From Symbiodinium natans (lineage: Eukaryota; Sar; Dinophyceae; Suessiales; Symbiodiniaceae): a DNA stretch of 64,000 nucleotides. Positions 10,908-22,037 of this stretch are shown here, in pieces. The number at the start of each line of letters is the position of its first letter. Within the stretch, counting starts at the first letter, position 1. A program made the translations under genes and the position numbers. The DNA is taken from assembly GCA_905221605.1 (NCBI GenBank), contig CAJNDS010002226.1:165001-229000 (forward strand), given 5' to 3'. The notes beneath the pieces were generated by a model. The model was not told the DNA's origin, made no database searches, and saw only the letters and a program-made list of their open reading frames with translations.

Positions 10908-11484
10908 CATGTAGGATTCAGGGCTTGGGGATGCCAGTTCAGGGATGTAGAGCCTGCGAAACTCCGACTATGGCACTGAAGCAAGTTGGCCCGAGGTGTG
11001 TTGAAGGGATACGTCCTAAGAAGGGGCACTTGAACATGAGTACCCCCCCAATTACCCCTTTTTATCATGGATATGTACAGTACAGAATATATGCTCTCCC
11101 ATGAATAAGTTCTATTTGTTTGCATCGCGCTTTCAGGCGGCAACATCTCAAACAAGGAGCCGCGATTGGCTACTGCGCCCAACTTGCCGGCCAATCCATG
11201 GCTTGGTGTAGTCCTCAACTACCCATCCTGCACCATGACGAGCTGCGTGCCACAAAACCAGGCGGAATACTTCTTCCGAGCCTCAGCCGTGTCGAGCTCG
11301 AGCCCGCGCATCCAAGTGGGGCGGTAGTTCTAGCAGCTTCTGGGGGGCTTTAGGGCGTTCTGCACTGAACCGTTAACCTGACATCCAAACCCTTTAAGCC
11401 CCCTTGAGTGGCCCAACTCCTTAGATCTCAAGGCTGGAAACAGGCCCCCCCCCCCCCACCCGCCCAAAGCATCACGAAAGCCAC

Positions 11485-11523
11485 CTTGTGCGCATAGCTT
11501 TTCTCGGGCTTGCATTCGAAGTC
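11485..11523 (-). CDS. exon, cysteine-rich repeat gene (post-CC half unit)
   Basis: CAG acceptor at 11524-11526, 13 codons reading DFECKPEKSYAHK, GT donor (GTGGCT). Joined to exon 12016-12042 it gives C-C-E-P-I-Y-C-K-D-F-E-C. Joined directly to exon 10405-10467, and skipping the open segment at 11234-11329, it gives the standard 16-residue spacing. Confidence 0.7.
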
Positions 11524-12015
11524 CTGACATGGGAGGCGTCTGCAGGGTTTCGGGATTCGGGATATTTGGGTTTAGGGTTTAGGCCCTAAACCCTAAACCA
11601 TCCTAAACCCTAAACCCTAAACAAACCCCTCTACATTTGTGGGAATCCGTTCCACGAAGCTTGAAACACTCTAAGCCATATTAGGGCAGCTCCCTGAAGT
11701 TTTTTACGCAGTCCTTATTGCAAGGGCCCTAAACCCCAAACCCTAAACCCTAAACCCTAAACCCTAAAACGCAGCAAGGGGTCCGAATTTTGGAGAACTA
11801 CCCATACAGGCCCGGGAAGAAAGACCCGAGATAGGACTCGTAGGCTGACATTTCTTGTTTAGGGCTTCCATGGGTATGTCCCCAAAGGCCCAGAATACTG
11901 CCCCAACCACCCCCAACAAGTGTAGTCATCCCTGTTTTCGGACATTCCCAACTAAGGCTCAAAGAGTCTTGGGTGGAATTCCTCGTGCTAGCCTCACATT
12001 TACAGCCACTCCTGC

Positions 12016-12042
12016 CTTGCAGTAGATCGGCTCGCAACACTC
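12016..12042 (-). CDS. microexon, cysteine-rich repeat gene (CC core)
   Basis: CCCAG acceptor at 12043-12045, nine codons ECCEPIYCK, GC donor (GCAGGA). The intron before E-C-C sits at the same place as in exon 4699-4754. Short length lowers certainty, but phase and cysteine spacing both hold on each side. Confidence 0.6.
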
Positions 12043-12523
12043 CTGGGGCTTCAGGGTATGAAGCCCTCATATTCTAAACCCTAAACCTTACATCCTAAAC
12101 CCCAAATGGATGTGTGCGTTTAGGCTTCTTTAGAAGGGACCAAATTCCTGCAGCTCAGATTTCGGGGCTCTCGCATGTAGGGTTCCAGACCCATATGGCC
12201 ATTTGCATGAATTAGCTATGAGAACGATCCGAGGTCTATGAGGAACACTAAGCTCGGCAATTGCAACCGGTGGTGAGGACCAGATCATGGAGGGCCAAGA
12301 TGTCAGAAGGCTGGCCATGCTACACCGAGTCCGGAATCCCCAGGGTTTATAGCGTTTTCGAAAAAAACCTTTCATGTCAGCTAGTGGTGCGCCAGCCCTC
12401 TACTCCTAACTCTGGGATGCTCGGCCATGCAATAGGCGTTTAGGAGTTAAAGGTCAGAATCATGGGTGCCACAAGCACTGGAACTGGCACTGGCACCACT
12501 ACCCCTACTGCTACTAGTACTCG

Positions 12524-12616
<93 letters not shown>
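12524..12616. repeat. CTA trinucleotide repeat
   Basis: About 30 CTA units, followed by more open CTA/CTG/CTC-type sequence. The poly-Leu and poly-Tyr frames are composition artefacts. Lies in the intron between 12043 and 12908. Confidence 0.95.
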
Positions 12617-12710
12617 GTTTTGCTCTGCTACTGCTGCTGCGTCTCCTTGTGCTACTGCTCTCGCTACTGATAACTACTGCTACCTACTTACCTACAGACC
12701 GACCTAACCT

Positions 12711-12752
12711 ACTAACCTACCTACCTACCTACCTACCTACCTACCTACCTTC
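12711..12752. repeat. CTAC tetranucleotide repeat
   Basis: About ten CTAC (ACCT) units, probably grown from the same seed as the nearby CTA repeat. Confidence 0.9.
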
Positions 12753-12908
12753 CTCGCTACCTACTACGAAGTACTGGCTACTACTAACTTCTAACTACCA
12801 TTTAGTACTTCAAAGTACGAACAGCTACTTCTATCCACGCAGTGCAACTAACATGACACTATTGACGTCGATACGTCGAGCCCCACCCGACGGCTGCATC
12901 CAAGGGGC

Positions 12909-12937
12909 TGCGTCTGTGGATCCCTTGCGGGCGACAC
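12909..12937 (-). CDS. microexon, cysteine-rich repeat gene (pre-CC)
   Basis: AAG acceptor at 12938-12940, two bases, then VARKGSTDA, GC donor (GCCCCT). Joined to exon 12016-12042 it makes G-S-T-D-A-E-C-C. The two leading bases complete the codon opened by exon 14677-14716. The spacing from the last cysteine to the Gly is 11, shorter than the usual 15-16, so a neighbouring splice choice may be missed. Confidence 0.5.
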
Positions 12938-13760
12938 CTTGATTGCAAGGTCTGTTAATGGCTTTTTTTGGGGAGGTTGAGGATGCGGATGCCAGATTCC
13001 CCAGCAACGGATCAATAAACGGGAGCTAACTTTCCAAACAGTGTGGCAAAACTATGGGTTTCAGCAGCTGGGTGCGGCTATTGTTGGAGCTTGGGTCGCC
13101 CTCCGGGGGTGAAATTGCTCTGTGCCATCGTCGTGATCTCACGTACAGCTGCGTGATTTGGGGTTATTCGAGGCCTGAAAAGGGGAAAAAACTGATAGCA
13201 CTGCGAAGCTTAGGTGGAGCTCTCAAGCCTAAAGCCCTAGATTACAGACCCTCTGAAGCCCATTCCGAAATAAGATAAGATCCTCTGAAACCCACTATGT
13301 GGACATCTAAAAAGCCCCCAAGGGCCGACCAAGAACCCTGAACGCTTTGGAAGTATGCATGTGGGGGGCTTCAGGGTTTCAAGTGGTGAGGCTTCGGGCA
13401 GAAGTCGTGACATGGAGGCGTGGACTACTACTGTACATTCAACAAATGCAGCCGGTCCAAGCCCAAAATGCCAGGTTCATGTAAAAGCGAGCAAAAGAAA
13501 GGAACCCTTTTTGGTCTAATGGGTTGTTGAGAAGGAGCTGACAAGCAAGGAACAAGGATGCCGCTATGCTAGTCACACGATGCTTCAGGAAGGAAGGGAA
13601 CTGTTGAGTCCGTGGGATTCCGGAATTCAGGGAAACATCGGCCCTAATCCGCAGATCCTAGACCTGACACTCGACTCGGCCAAAACGCGTGTCCCCCCGA
13701 GCCCACTCAGATCGTTCAACCTCCCTGAAATTGCAGCGAAATGAAGAAAGACCTAGCTTA

Positions 13761-13832
13761 CCCCGAACCCTAAACCCTAAACCCTAAACCCTAAACCCTA
13801 AACCCTAAACCCTAAACCCTAAACCCTAAACC
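13761..13832 (-). repeat. interstitial telomere-type array
   Basis: About ten near-perfect CCCTAAA units. Confidence 0.95.
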
Positions 13833-14343
13833 CCCTCTTCGAGGCTTCGGGCTTCAGCCCTATATAACCTAACCTGACAACCCTCAAAAAGAAAACTCCC
13901 CGCGTTCCGGCTGCTGTAGTCAAGGCACCCGCAGATTCCCAAATATCCAGCTTGCCTTGGTAGCTCTGAAGAGGATCGTGAAGGTCAAGATATTTGTGGA
14001 CCGCTTAGGGCTCTTGGGAATGTGGGGGTTTTAGGGCTTAGGGCTTAGGGTTTAGGGTTTAGGGCTTTGGGGATTTGGGGATTTGGGGGTTTCCGGGGAG
14101 AGGCTGCAAGCCCTGAAGGGCCTTCGGTGCTGGACGACTTGCGGGTTCCTACATCTCTAGTCCAAACAACATCCAGATATTCCAGGACCAGCAAACATTC
14201 GAACAATTCAAAAAAACCGAAAGTTCCAAACATGTCGAAAAAACTCGAGAAGACACAACAATTACAAAAAAACCCAAAATCTCTATGAGCTTAAACTCCG
14301 AAGTTCAGAGCCTGCTGCAAGCCAGAGGGTCTTCAGGTTAAGG

Positions 14344-14484
14344 TCTACTGGTTCATGGTACTTATGAACCAATTACTACTGTACCTATAACCCACTCCTA
14401 AGCCCCTTACGTGCCCTAACATGGTTATAAGTACAGCTGTAAGTCAGTTATGGTTGGTGAATAAGTAACATGAACCTGCAAGTA
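14344..14484. repeat. foldback family B, copy 1
   Basis: Ends are imperfect inverted repeats: CTGGTTCATGGTACTTAT at the left and ATAAGTAACATGAACCTGCA at the right. Related copies at 41631-41780 and 44802-44918 share the end word ACTTGGAGGTTCA / TGAACCTCCAAGT and inner ACTTATAAG-type words. Confidence 0.7.
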
Positions 14485-14536
14485 GGGTCTAAGGGGAGAA
14501 GGGTTTGAGGTTAGGGGAGGAGCAGGGCTCAAAATC

Positions 14537-14592
14537 TTAGTTGCTGAGTTCATAAGCCCCCAAAAAAGTGTACACTTTCAGTTCGAGAAAGG
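14537..14592. repeat. foldback family C, half copy
   Basis: Carries TTAGTTGCTGAGTTCATAAG and AAGTGTACACTTTC, identical to the left half of the elements at 50435-50531 and 55810-55904, then breaks off. Confidence 0.7.
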
Positions 14593-14676
14593 ATTAACCC
14601 TAAACCCTAAACCCTAAACCCATTATCGTATGCTAAAAAGGTGTAAAGTTGTACTAAGGCAAGGCAGAGTTGCGAC

Positions 14677-14716
14677 TCTTGCCGACATCGCCGCCGCAGG
14701 TGTGAGTGGCGCAGAG
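14677..14716 (-). CDS. exon, cysteine-rich repeat gene (post-CC half unit)
   Basis: CCAG acceptor at 14717-14719, then LCATHTCGGDVGK and one base, GT donor (GTCGCA). Joined to exon 15625-15650 it makes C-C-E-E-V-L-C-A-T-H-T-C. The plus strand also shows a consensus donor (GTGTGAGT from 14700), which I treat as chance. Confidence 0.55.
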
Positions 14717-14796
14717 CTGGGCCAAGGATGGGTGTATGGGATTGTTGTTGGGCGGTTTTAGGGTTTAGGGTTTAGGGGCATTGACAACCGCAAACC

Positions 14797-14855
14797 CTCA
14801 TAAGGTTTAGGTTAAAGCCCAATTAAACCCTCATAAGGTTTAGGTTAAAGCCCAA
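14797..14855. repeat. short tandem duplication
   Basis: A unit of about 32 bases containing CCTCATAAGGTTTAGG is present twice in a row. Just after it, GATGCTTTGC occurs four times in tandem near 14955-14993. Confidence 0.8.
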
Positions 14856-15519
14856 TGGAAACCTTAAGCCCTCAACTCAGCCCCAAACCTCATGGTTTGG
14901 GGATGGGGTGTTCCAGCTTCCGGGAGTTGTTCCAGCACTTGAGTCGTGCATGAAGATGCTTTGCGATGCTTTGCGATGCTTTGCGAAGCTTTGCTTGCGA
15001 GTGCTTAAGGAGGTTTAGGGTTTAGGGTTTAGGGTTTAGGGTTCAGGGTTCAGGGGGTTTAGGGTTTAGGGTTTTAATGCTCTACTCCACCAGCGCCTCG
15101 ATCCTTGAACCCTACAAAGCTCGTCTAAAACTTGTCACAGACAAACGCAGGTCGTACTCTGGGTCTCTCAGTTCTCGGACCAGGCCACTTCAGTCCCAAA
15201 TCGCCCAAACCCTGTTGCGCGCGCGCCCTCGCAGACTCTTCTCGGCTGACTTAAGAGTGCTCCGCCCGTACACTCCAAACGCGGCAGGATGTGCATCCAG
15301 CTTGGGATTCATAATTTTAGGGTTTAGGGTTTAGGGTTTAGGGTTCAAAACCCCACGAAAGCATAATCATTCTGCAGCACGCTTGGGGCCTACACGTCTA
15401 TGCCTGATACCGGTCTTTAGACCCAAGAGTAGCCTAGGAACAAAAAGGGTACGATTTTGGGTTTAAGGAAGCCGTTTCAGGGAACCAGAGCCCTAAAAGG
15501 TAGCCTATAACCCCGACAC

Positions 15520-16117
15520 CCTAAACCCTAAACCCTAAACCCTAAACCCTAAACCCTAAACCCTAAACCCTAAACAGGGCTGAGGGTTCAACCTTGAGCC
15601 CACACCCCTTTCCGAGCGCAGGGCCACCTCTTCGCAGCAGTCCTCTGATTCTGACGGCCCTAATTACCTAAGTCATTAGAATGGGTTTAGGGTTTAGGGT
15701 TTAGGGTTCAGGGTTCAGGGTTTAGGGTTTAGGGTTTGGGGTTGAGGGTTTACGGTTTAAGGTTGAGGGTCGAGGGTTTAGGGTTAGGGGCAAGGACCCA
15801 TCCCTCTTTAACCGTTTAGCAGGGACAACTTACCATATAAGTGCCACCATCCTCTGCACCACCGATTACCACCGATTGTCGCTGCAAGAGGCTAACCCTA
15901 AACCCTAAACCCTAAACCCTAAACCCTAAACCCTAAACCCTAAACCCTAAACCCTAAACCCTAGCCCCCAAACCCCTGAACCTAAGCCGCCAGCAGCATG
16001 TCCGGAGCTTGAAACTCCGGTTTAGAGTCTTGGGGGTAGTTCCACGGTATGCGCCCTTAGAAGGGGACCCTAAACCCTAAACCCTAAACCCTAAACCCTA
16101 AACCCTAAACCCTAAAC
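15520..16117. repeat. cluster of opposed telomere-type arrays
   Basis: CCCTAAA at 15520-15574, TTTAGGG with TTCAGGG variants at 15684-15787, CCCTAAA at 15893-15963 and again at 16066-16117. An exon of the cysteine-rich gene sits between the first two. Confidence 0.9.
15625..15650 (-). CDS. microexon, cysteine-rich repeat gene (CC core)
   Basis: CAG acceptor at 15651-15653, two bases, SEDCCEEV, then a GC donor (GCCCTG). A GT donor one codon earlier would leave only three residues between C-C and the next cysteine, so the GC site is preferred. The most upstream exon of the phase-consistent chain. Confidence 0.5.
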
Positions 16118-16129
16118 CTCATACCCCCT

Positions 16130-16215
16130 ATATACCCTGTCAAGCGAAAGGTTCCCTACATCAGGGCCCTGTAAGGGAGGTAAGGGACCATACTACGGGA
16201 CCATGTAACTGCCCT
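16130..16215. repeat. dispersed repeat family F, copy
   Basis: Words GGCCCTGTAAGGGAGGTAAGGGACC and GGGACCATGTAACT recur, in part, at 28605-28690, 48330-48376, 50985-51085, 52745-52850 and 54455-54635, with TACCTTCTTTAAAGGGTTC-type words. Degenerate; borders not fixed. Confidence 0.45.
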
Positions 16216-16499
16216 ACGATACGGTTTCCCTCCGACATCCAACATACCCCTTGGGCATAAATCCCTTACAAGAAGTCAAGGGGTGTGGCAAAATCGTTCC
16301 TTCTATTCTCCCTTTTCTAGGTTGAGGGGTATGGGCTTGGGGCATGTTGAGTTGTTCTTAGAAAGGCTTTTCCCTCCGACATCCTAAAGCCTAAGAAACG
16401 TTGCGCCAACGCTGTGCTCGAGGGGCCCCTTCAGCCGTAGTCTTCAGGCTCGAGGTTCTCAGAATGTTTTTGGGGAAGATCAGGACTGAACCTCATAAC

Positions 16500-16725
16500 T
16501 TGGGATGTTCCCCCTTATACTGCACAGTCCTTCATGTGGCTTATAGTACCCCCCCCCCCTATTATAAGCCCTATGAACTGCGGGTAAAAGCGGGAATATT
16601 CCGACCTTCAACCTTTGAGGGTTGGGGGCTGAAGGTTCAGAAAGTTAGTCCTTAATAGGGGTTATAGCTCCCCCTATTCTATTCCCCATGAAGGGCTGTT
16701 AAAATCACAAGGCGGAACATCCCAA
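16500..16725. repeat. foldback family A (TTGGGATGTTCCCC ends), copy 1
   Basis: Left end TTGGGATGTTCCCCCTTATA, right end GCGGAACATCCCAA. Longer than the usual 100 bases, with extra inner sequence including a run of C. No transposase frame. Confidence 0.7.
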
Positions 16726-16868
16726 CCCTAAACCCTAAACCGCCTAAGCCCTAAACCCTAAACCCAAGATATGGGCTTTATGAAGTTTCGTTTCGTCACC
16801 GAGTGTCTCAGGGCTAGGTTTCTCAGACTAGAGGCGGAAAAGCCCGCTACTTACAAAGAGCCAAAGCC

Positions 16869-17208
16869 TGCACCCTACACCCTACACCCTACACCCTACA
16901 CCCTAAACCCTAATCCCTAATCCCTAAACCCTAAACCCTAAACCCTAAACCCTAAACCCTAAACCCTAAACCCTAAACCCTAAACCCTAAACCCTAACCC
17001 TAAACCCTAAACCCTAAGCCGCTCAACCTGTTACGAACTCAGAGCTGCACCTGACCCACCCAGTGCCCGAAGCTTGTGGCGCAACCATAGCCCTGAACCC
17101 TAAAAAAACCTAAACCCTAAACTCTAAACCCTAAACCCTAAACCCTAAACCCTAATCCCTAAACCCTAAACCCTAAACCCTAAACCCTAAACCCTAAACC
17201 CCTAACCC
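16869..17208 (-). repeat. long interstitial telomere-type arrays
   Basis: CCCTAAA at 16869-17015 (first units CCCTACA) and 17103-17208, separated by about 90 bases of other sequence. Confidence 0.95.
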
Positions 17209-17467
17209 CTGAACCTCAAACCCGAAGTAAACCTTGAACCCTAAACCCTCAACCCTGAACCCTCCACTCTGTCCTCTGGGGTGGTGCCAAGTAGGCCGAC
17301 ATCTCCTCGCAACTCCCCCCACCCCCCCCCCCCCATCCCCCATGAGAAGAGAACTTAAGGCCTAAAGCCTCTGAACTTCTCAGGACCGTCAACCCACCAA
17401 AACTCCGAGAGATAGACCCTCAACCCCAAAAGCCTGGGCTTATGGTTTAGGGTTTAGGGCTTAGGGT

Positions 17468-17498
<31 letters not shown>

Positions 17499-18285
17499 TA
17501 CTTGATTTAGGGTTGGTATCTGAGAGTGAGCAAGACATGCTCCCGAAACAGGAACGACAATGAAGGGTTCTCGGAAATAGATGAGCCGTAGCTTCCCTAA
17601 AACCCTAAACCCCTAAACCCCTAAACCCTAAACCCTAAACCCTAAACCCTAAACCCTAACCCTAAACCCTGGTTTCAGATGTCGACTCCAGGGTTTGGTG
17701 TTTGGGCTTTAGGGTTTAGGGTTTGGGGTCCTCTTCTTTCGCACAATACCTTGACCTGGAGTCTACACGGATCAAACACCACAGCGGCCCTTTAGAAGTA
17801 TAGAAGCTGAAGCTTTGGGTACTAGGATGGCCCTTAAAACCCTCTGAGCAATATTCCTAAATGTGATCCTCTTAAACCCATAAAGGAAAGCACAAAATAT
17901 CCTACCTAGAGTACGGTTCAGGGCTTAGGGTTTAGGGTTTAGGGTTTAGAGTTTATGGTTTAGGGTTTAGGGTTTAGGGTTTAGGGTTTGGGAGTTGAGG
18001 GTGTGCAGGGCTTTGGCCCTTGGATGCTATGCCTTCGGCGCTGGGGGAAGCGTCGGGTTGAGGGTTTAATGCACCAAGCCCTAAACCCTAGACCTTATAA
18101 ACCCCATAAACCCTATAAACCCTATTAAGCCCTATAAACCCTATAAGCCCTATAGACCCTATAGTGCACCAAGCCCTCAACCCTAAACCTTATTAACCCC
18201 ATGAACCCTATAAACCCCTATAAGCCCTATAGACCCTATAAGCCTTATAGACCCTCTAAGCCCCATAGACCGTCTAAACCCTACC

Positions 18286-18465
18286 CCTCCAAACCCTCCA
18301 AACCCTCTAAACCCTCCAAACCCTCTAAACCCTCTAAACCCTCTAAACCCTCTAAACCCTCTAAACCCTCTAAACCCTCTAAACCCTCTAAACCCTCTAA
18401 ACCCTCTAAACCCTCTAAACCCTCTAAACCCTCTAAACCCTCTAAACCCTCTAAACCCTAAACCC
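18286..18465. repeat. 9-base variant telomere-like array (CCCTCTAAA)
   Basis: About 20 units of AAACCCTCT instead of CCCTAAA, preceded at 18085-18285 by looser CCCTATAAA and CCCTATAGA units. Its Ser-Lys-Pro frame is a by-product of the 9-base period. Confidence 0.95.
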
Positions 18466-18534
18466 AGGTTTCAGGAATTCGGTTGCGCACCTTTGTCCTT
18501 CCACTTGGTCTCGTTTTCACCTGTGCTACGAGGT

Positions 18535-18639
18535 TTGGGGATGTTCCTTCTTCTACTAAGGAGGAGTCCATAATAGGGAATGTAGTACCCCCGATTATAG
18601 TCCCTATGAAGGAGTGAGGTATAACGGGGAACATCCCAA
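18535..18639. repeat. foldback family A, copy 2
   Basis: Ends TTGGGGATGTTCC and GGGGAACATCCCAA; inner arms contain GGGAATGTAGTACCCC and TAGTCCCTATGAAGGAG. About 105 bases. Confidence 0.8.
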
Positions 18640-20237
18640 GCGAAAGGTATAGAAACGATGTAAGGGGCATGTAAAGGGGGTTTAGGGTTCAGGGGTTAGG
18701 GTCTTACGCTCTGTCCAACGTGTTCACCCTACCAGCCTAGGAAGGGCTTGGGCCTGCTTTAAGTAATTATAGGGTTTAGGGTTTGGGGTTTAGGGGTTAG
18801 GGTTTAGGGTTTAGGGTTTAGGGTTGTTTAAGACAAGAACATCGGGAACATGTGGGACAATGCTTGTCGTCATGTAGGATCCTGTGTAGGAACCTTATAG
18901 GCAACGCTTGACTTCCTTCCAACTACGCCGCTCGCGCGCCTCATGTTCACTGGTTGTTTGCTCGGGTGACATGTTCTAATTTAGTGGTAGGCCCAGCAGT
19001 TTTGGAAAACGTACGCTTTCAAGGTCATCCCAGAGTACTACTTCTAGACGTAAGGGTTGTGGGCTTTCGCTGCAAAAAGCACGGATCCTGACCATGGTTT
19101 TGGTTTAGCAAAACCCGTGCTCGTGATGACCATTGGCCTGAGTGGCCTGAGAGGCCTGAGGGCACGTGAAGGGTTTTAGGGTTTAGGGTTCAGGGCTCAG
19201 GGTTTAGGGTTCATCTTGAAACCCAGAGATGTCTGCATGTGGCGGAAAAAATGGCCAGGAGCTGGCAAAACGGTTTGATGACCAAAGGCATGACATTAAA
19301 GACGAGGAGGGTCGCACCGAAGCCCCAACTCAACACCAAAACCCGAAACTCAAACAAGCAAAATCCCCAAGTTTTGGCGTAAGGCCCCGGCAGAGGTTGG
19401 AAGGGCAAAGGAGCGGCACGCAGCAAGTTTTTGTATCGAAGCCAGCTTTGCCGTTGGACTGGGCCACGCTGGTTCAGAGCTTGGGATTACATTACCTTAG
19501 GTTCTTACCTGACATCGTTTGTTGTCAAGAGGTTATTGATGCCAAATGTCTACGATTTGTGGGGTGTTGGAATTGCAGGTCGGGTTTGGGTGTTCCGGTC
19601 TAGAACCACAGGCATGCTGAAGCAGGATTTAGGGGGGGGGTTTAAGGCTTAAGGTGCACGGCGTTCTGACGTAGGATCTTATAACTGGGCAGATCAGCAG
19701 ATCAGGAGGATGGCCGAGGGTCCCCAACACACCTGAAAGTTTGGGTTCGAGGCGCACGAGTTTGTAGGGTTGCGCAGGGCTTTCAAGGTCACGGTTTAGG
19801 GTTTATGGTTTAAGGCTTAGGGTTTAGTGGCTTTAAGTTGAAGGCTTGTGGACTGGGGCATGGGAGCTTAATTCGTTGAGTCTCTCAAGTCACGAAACTG
19901 CGCGGGGCTGGTGTTTTGTTTGGCTGAGGGGGTTCAGGATTTAAAGCTCCTGGATACGATTTAGGTCAATAGGGTTATCAAGTAGAGTCAGCCATAATTT
20001 AAGGTTTAGGCTTCATTGTTGAAGGGCTGGATTCAGTAAAGCCTGAACCCTAATCCTAAACCCTAAATATTCTAAAGCAATAGCATGTCCTTCTGTGCAC
20101 GTTACGGCGGCGAGCGACGGCAATGCGTGAGCTGCACGACGCCAGAATCTTTTTTGCATCGTTTGATCCCCATACATAGCCCTTGATGCTCGCAGCTGCA
20201 CCCCGTGCCAGTCATCCTTTCTGTCATAGGGTTTAGG

Positions 20238-20338
20238 TTGGGATGCTGCCCCTTGTACTAACAGTCCTTAATAGGGATTATACTGAGGGGAACTATAGTC
20301 CCTATTAAGGACTCTTAGTAGAACGGGGAACATCCCAA
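20238..20338. repeat. foldback family A, copy 3
   Basis: Ends TTGGGATGCTGCCCC and GGGGAACATCCCAA; inner arms AGTCCTTAATAGGGAT and CCCTATTAAGGACT pair almost perfectly. About 101 bases. Confidence 0.85.
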
Positions 20339-20752
20339 GGTTTAGGTTTGGTCTTTACAGTCAAGTCTTTGAAGGCCAGCCACGATAGTAGAGGCTCGGC
20401 TGTAGCCACAATGGCAAGGGCAAACTTAGGCTCAGAACAGCTCTGGAAAATGTCTGGGCTGGAGGATTGGGGCTCAATTGAGGGTCTGGATTTGGGTCCT
20501 GGGGTGGGGCTGGAGGGTCGGGGCTCTAGAAAACTCTGACCCCCAATTTAGGCTGGCCTCGGGCAGAAAGATAAAAGGCTGCAAACCTAAAGCCCTACGG
20601 CCCTACGGCTCAAAAAAACTCCACAAAACCCCTAAACCATGGGAGAGGGTTCGCGCAATTCGTGTGTTCGCCATCTCGCCTGTGAAACACCCCGAGCCGC
20701 TCACGAGTGTGGGGTGTCCTTCCTCTCTTCACTTGCTATAGGGTCCTTAAGC

Positions 20753-20982
20753 TAAACCCTAAACCCTAAACCCTAAACCCTAAACCCTAAACCCTAAACC
20801 CTAAACCCTAAACCCTAAACCCTAAACCCTAAACCCTAGGGAAGCTTAGGGAGCCTTAGGGAGGTGTGGGGGGTCTTTCGGGACCTTGGGTTGCATGCTC
20901 CCCCTTGAACAGCCCCTCCCTTAAGAACCATAATTCTAGGGTTTAGGGTTTAGGGTTTAGGGTTTAGGGTTTAGGGTTTAGT
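20753..20982. repeat. opposed interstitial telomere-type arrays
   Basis: CCCTAAA at 20753-20838 and TTTAGGG at 20936-20982, with about 100 bases between. Confidence 0.9.
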
Positions 20983-21397
20983 AGACTTGCAATCCTGCCT
21001 CTTGACATGTCGCTGCAATCCGACTTTCGAAAGGTCGCGTAGCCCTGTCAAGAAAAACCCTGCGAAGATTGACATTCTATGGCCTGATGAAGGGGTGCCC
21101 CGCACACACTCCGAAACCAAACGCTGAAGTCAAAAGTCAAAAAGTGTTCCAAGCGAAACGCCGGGAATCCCAAACCCCAAACCCAAAACAACCAACCTCA
21201 AATTTCGGTTATGAAGAGAAATCGATGCCAGTGTTGCACCCTTCTGTTTCTAGATGTGTGGGGGGTGCGGGGGGGGGGGGAGGGGGCCTTAGCAGAAGGA
21301 TACACCGAAACGTTTCTGCCCCAAATCCAAAGCCGAAACTAAAGTTTCTAGCAAGCACCTGCCAAGACCAAGCCACTGGTCGGCTAAGACTGACTCC

Positions 21398-21793
21398 TTG
21401 GGATGTTCCCCCTTATACCTGAAGGACCAAACGAACCCTAGACTCGGGGTCATATACCCTATACTACTATAATTCTCAGTAAGGTACATGAACCATAAAG
21501 CCTTTTAGGGATCGTTTGAAATGAGCCCGAAATTGGGGTCATATACCCTATACTACTATAACTATAACTCCTACTAAGGTATGTGAACCATAAACCCTTT
21601 TAGGGTTCGTTTCAAATGAACCCTAAAATTGGGGTCATACACCCTTTACTAGAATTCATTGTCAGGTATATGAACCATAAACCCTTTTAGGGTCCACTTG
21701 GTCCTTGAGGTACTAACAGTCCTTAAGGGGGATAATAATAGGGGGTACTATAATCCCGATTAGGGACTGTTAGCCTAAGGGCGAACATCCCAA
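21398..21793. repeat. foldback family A, expanded copy 4 with inner tandem repeat
   Basis: Ends TTGGGATGTTCCCCCTTATA and GCGAACATCCCAA enclose three diverged copies of a 90-96 base unit (starting near 21446, 21536 and 21632) marked by GGGGTCATATACCCTATAC and GAACCATAAACCCTTTTAGG. Near the right end lie the usual AGTCCTTAAGGGG-type arms. Confidence 0.75.
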
Positions 21794-21983
21794 CTGCCTC
21801 CATAAGATGCTGAGGCAAAGGCCTGGCAGGGTTCTTAGGCAGACTTCAGAAAAGCAGGTCCCAGTTTCGTGCTCAGGATCCAGGGGCTTCCAAAAATTCG
21901 GAACCCCCCACCCAAGCTGCAAGCACCATCAAACCCTTTATCAAAGAAAACCCAGCCGAGTAGAACTGTTGGAGCTCGCGATG

Positions 21984-22037
21984 CCGAGGGGCGTAGTTGG
22001 CATGCTTGCTGTACTTGCCCTCGGGGCACTCGACCTT
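21984..22037 (-). CDS. exon, cysteine-rich repeat gene (post-CC half unit)
   Basis: GAG acceptor at 22038-22040, then KVECPEGKYSKHANYAPR. Joined to exon 22756-22805 it gives C-C-Q-Q-R-L-C-E-K-V-E-C, the standard spacing. An acceptor further up (TAG at 22054-22056) would add TCKEE. The 3' end is open; the frame stays clear to about 21967. Confidence 0.55.

Larger units (their letters stand above)
12938..14676 (-). other. intron of the cysteine-rich gene
   Basis: Holds a CCCTAAA array at 13761-13832, TTTAGGG near 14035-14063, a foldback element at 14344-14484, a half copy of another at 14537-14592, and CCCTAAA at 14597-14620. Open frames near 13054-13278 show no family motif. Confidence 0.45.
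15651..21983. other. 6.3 kb spacer or introns, exons not resolved
   Basis: Dominated by telomere-type arrays, a 9-base variant array (18286-18465) and four foldback elements of family A. Weak exon-like minus segments near 17040-17090 (CATSFGHWV) and 17290-17330 lack firm splice sites. Additional units of the cysteine-rich gene are expected here but I could not fix them. Confidence 0.4.

Noticed and set aside
11234-11329. A clean 32-codon minus-strand segment with AG acceptor and GT donor in phase zero (contains RPTWMRGLELDTAEARKK)
   Set aside because: It fits the phase of the cysteine-rich gene, but leaving it out gives the exact 16-residue spacing seen in the next unit, so it is probably not an exon of that gene.
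12462-12942. Poly-Leu and poly-Tyr frames
   Set aside because: Produced by the CTA repeat.
14700-14707. Plus-strand consensus donor GTGTGAGT after an open plus-strand stretch
   Set aside because: The same bases encode the C-A-T-H-T-C motif on the minus strand in register with neighbouring exons; a single plus-strand donor is weak by comparison.
18201-18461. Ser-Lys-Pro repeat frame
   Set aside because: Direct by-product of the CCCTCTAAA array.
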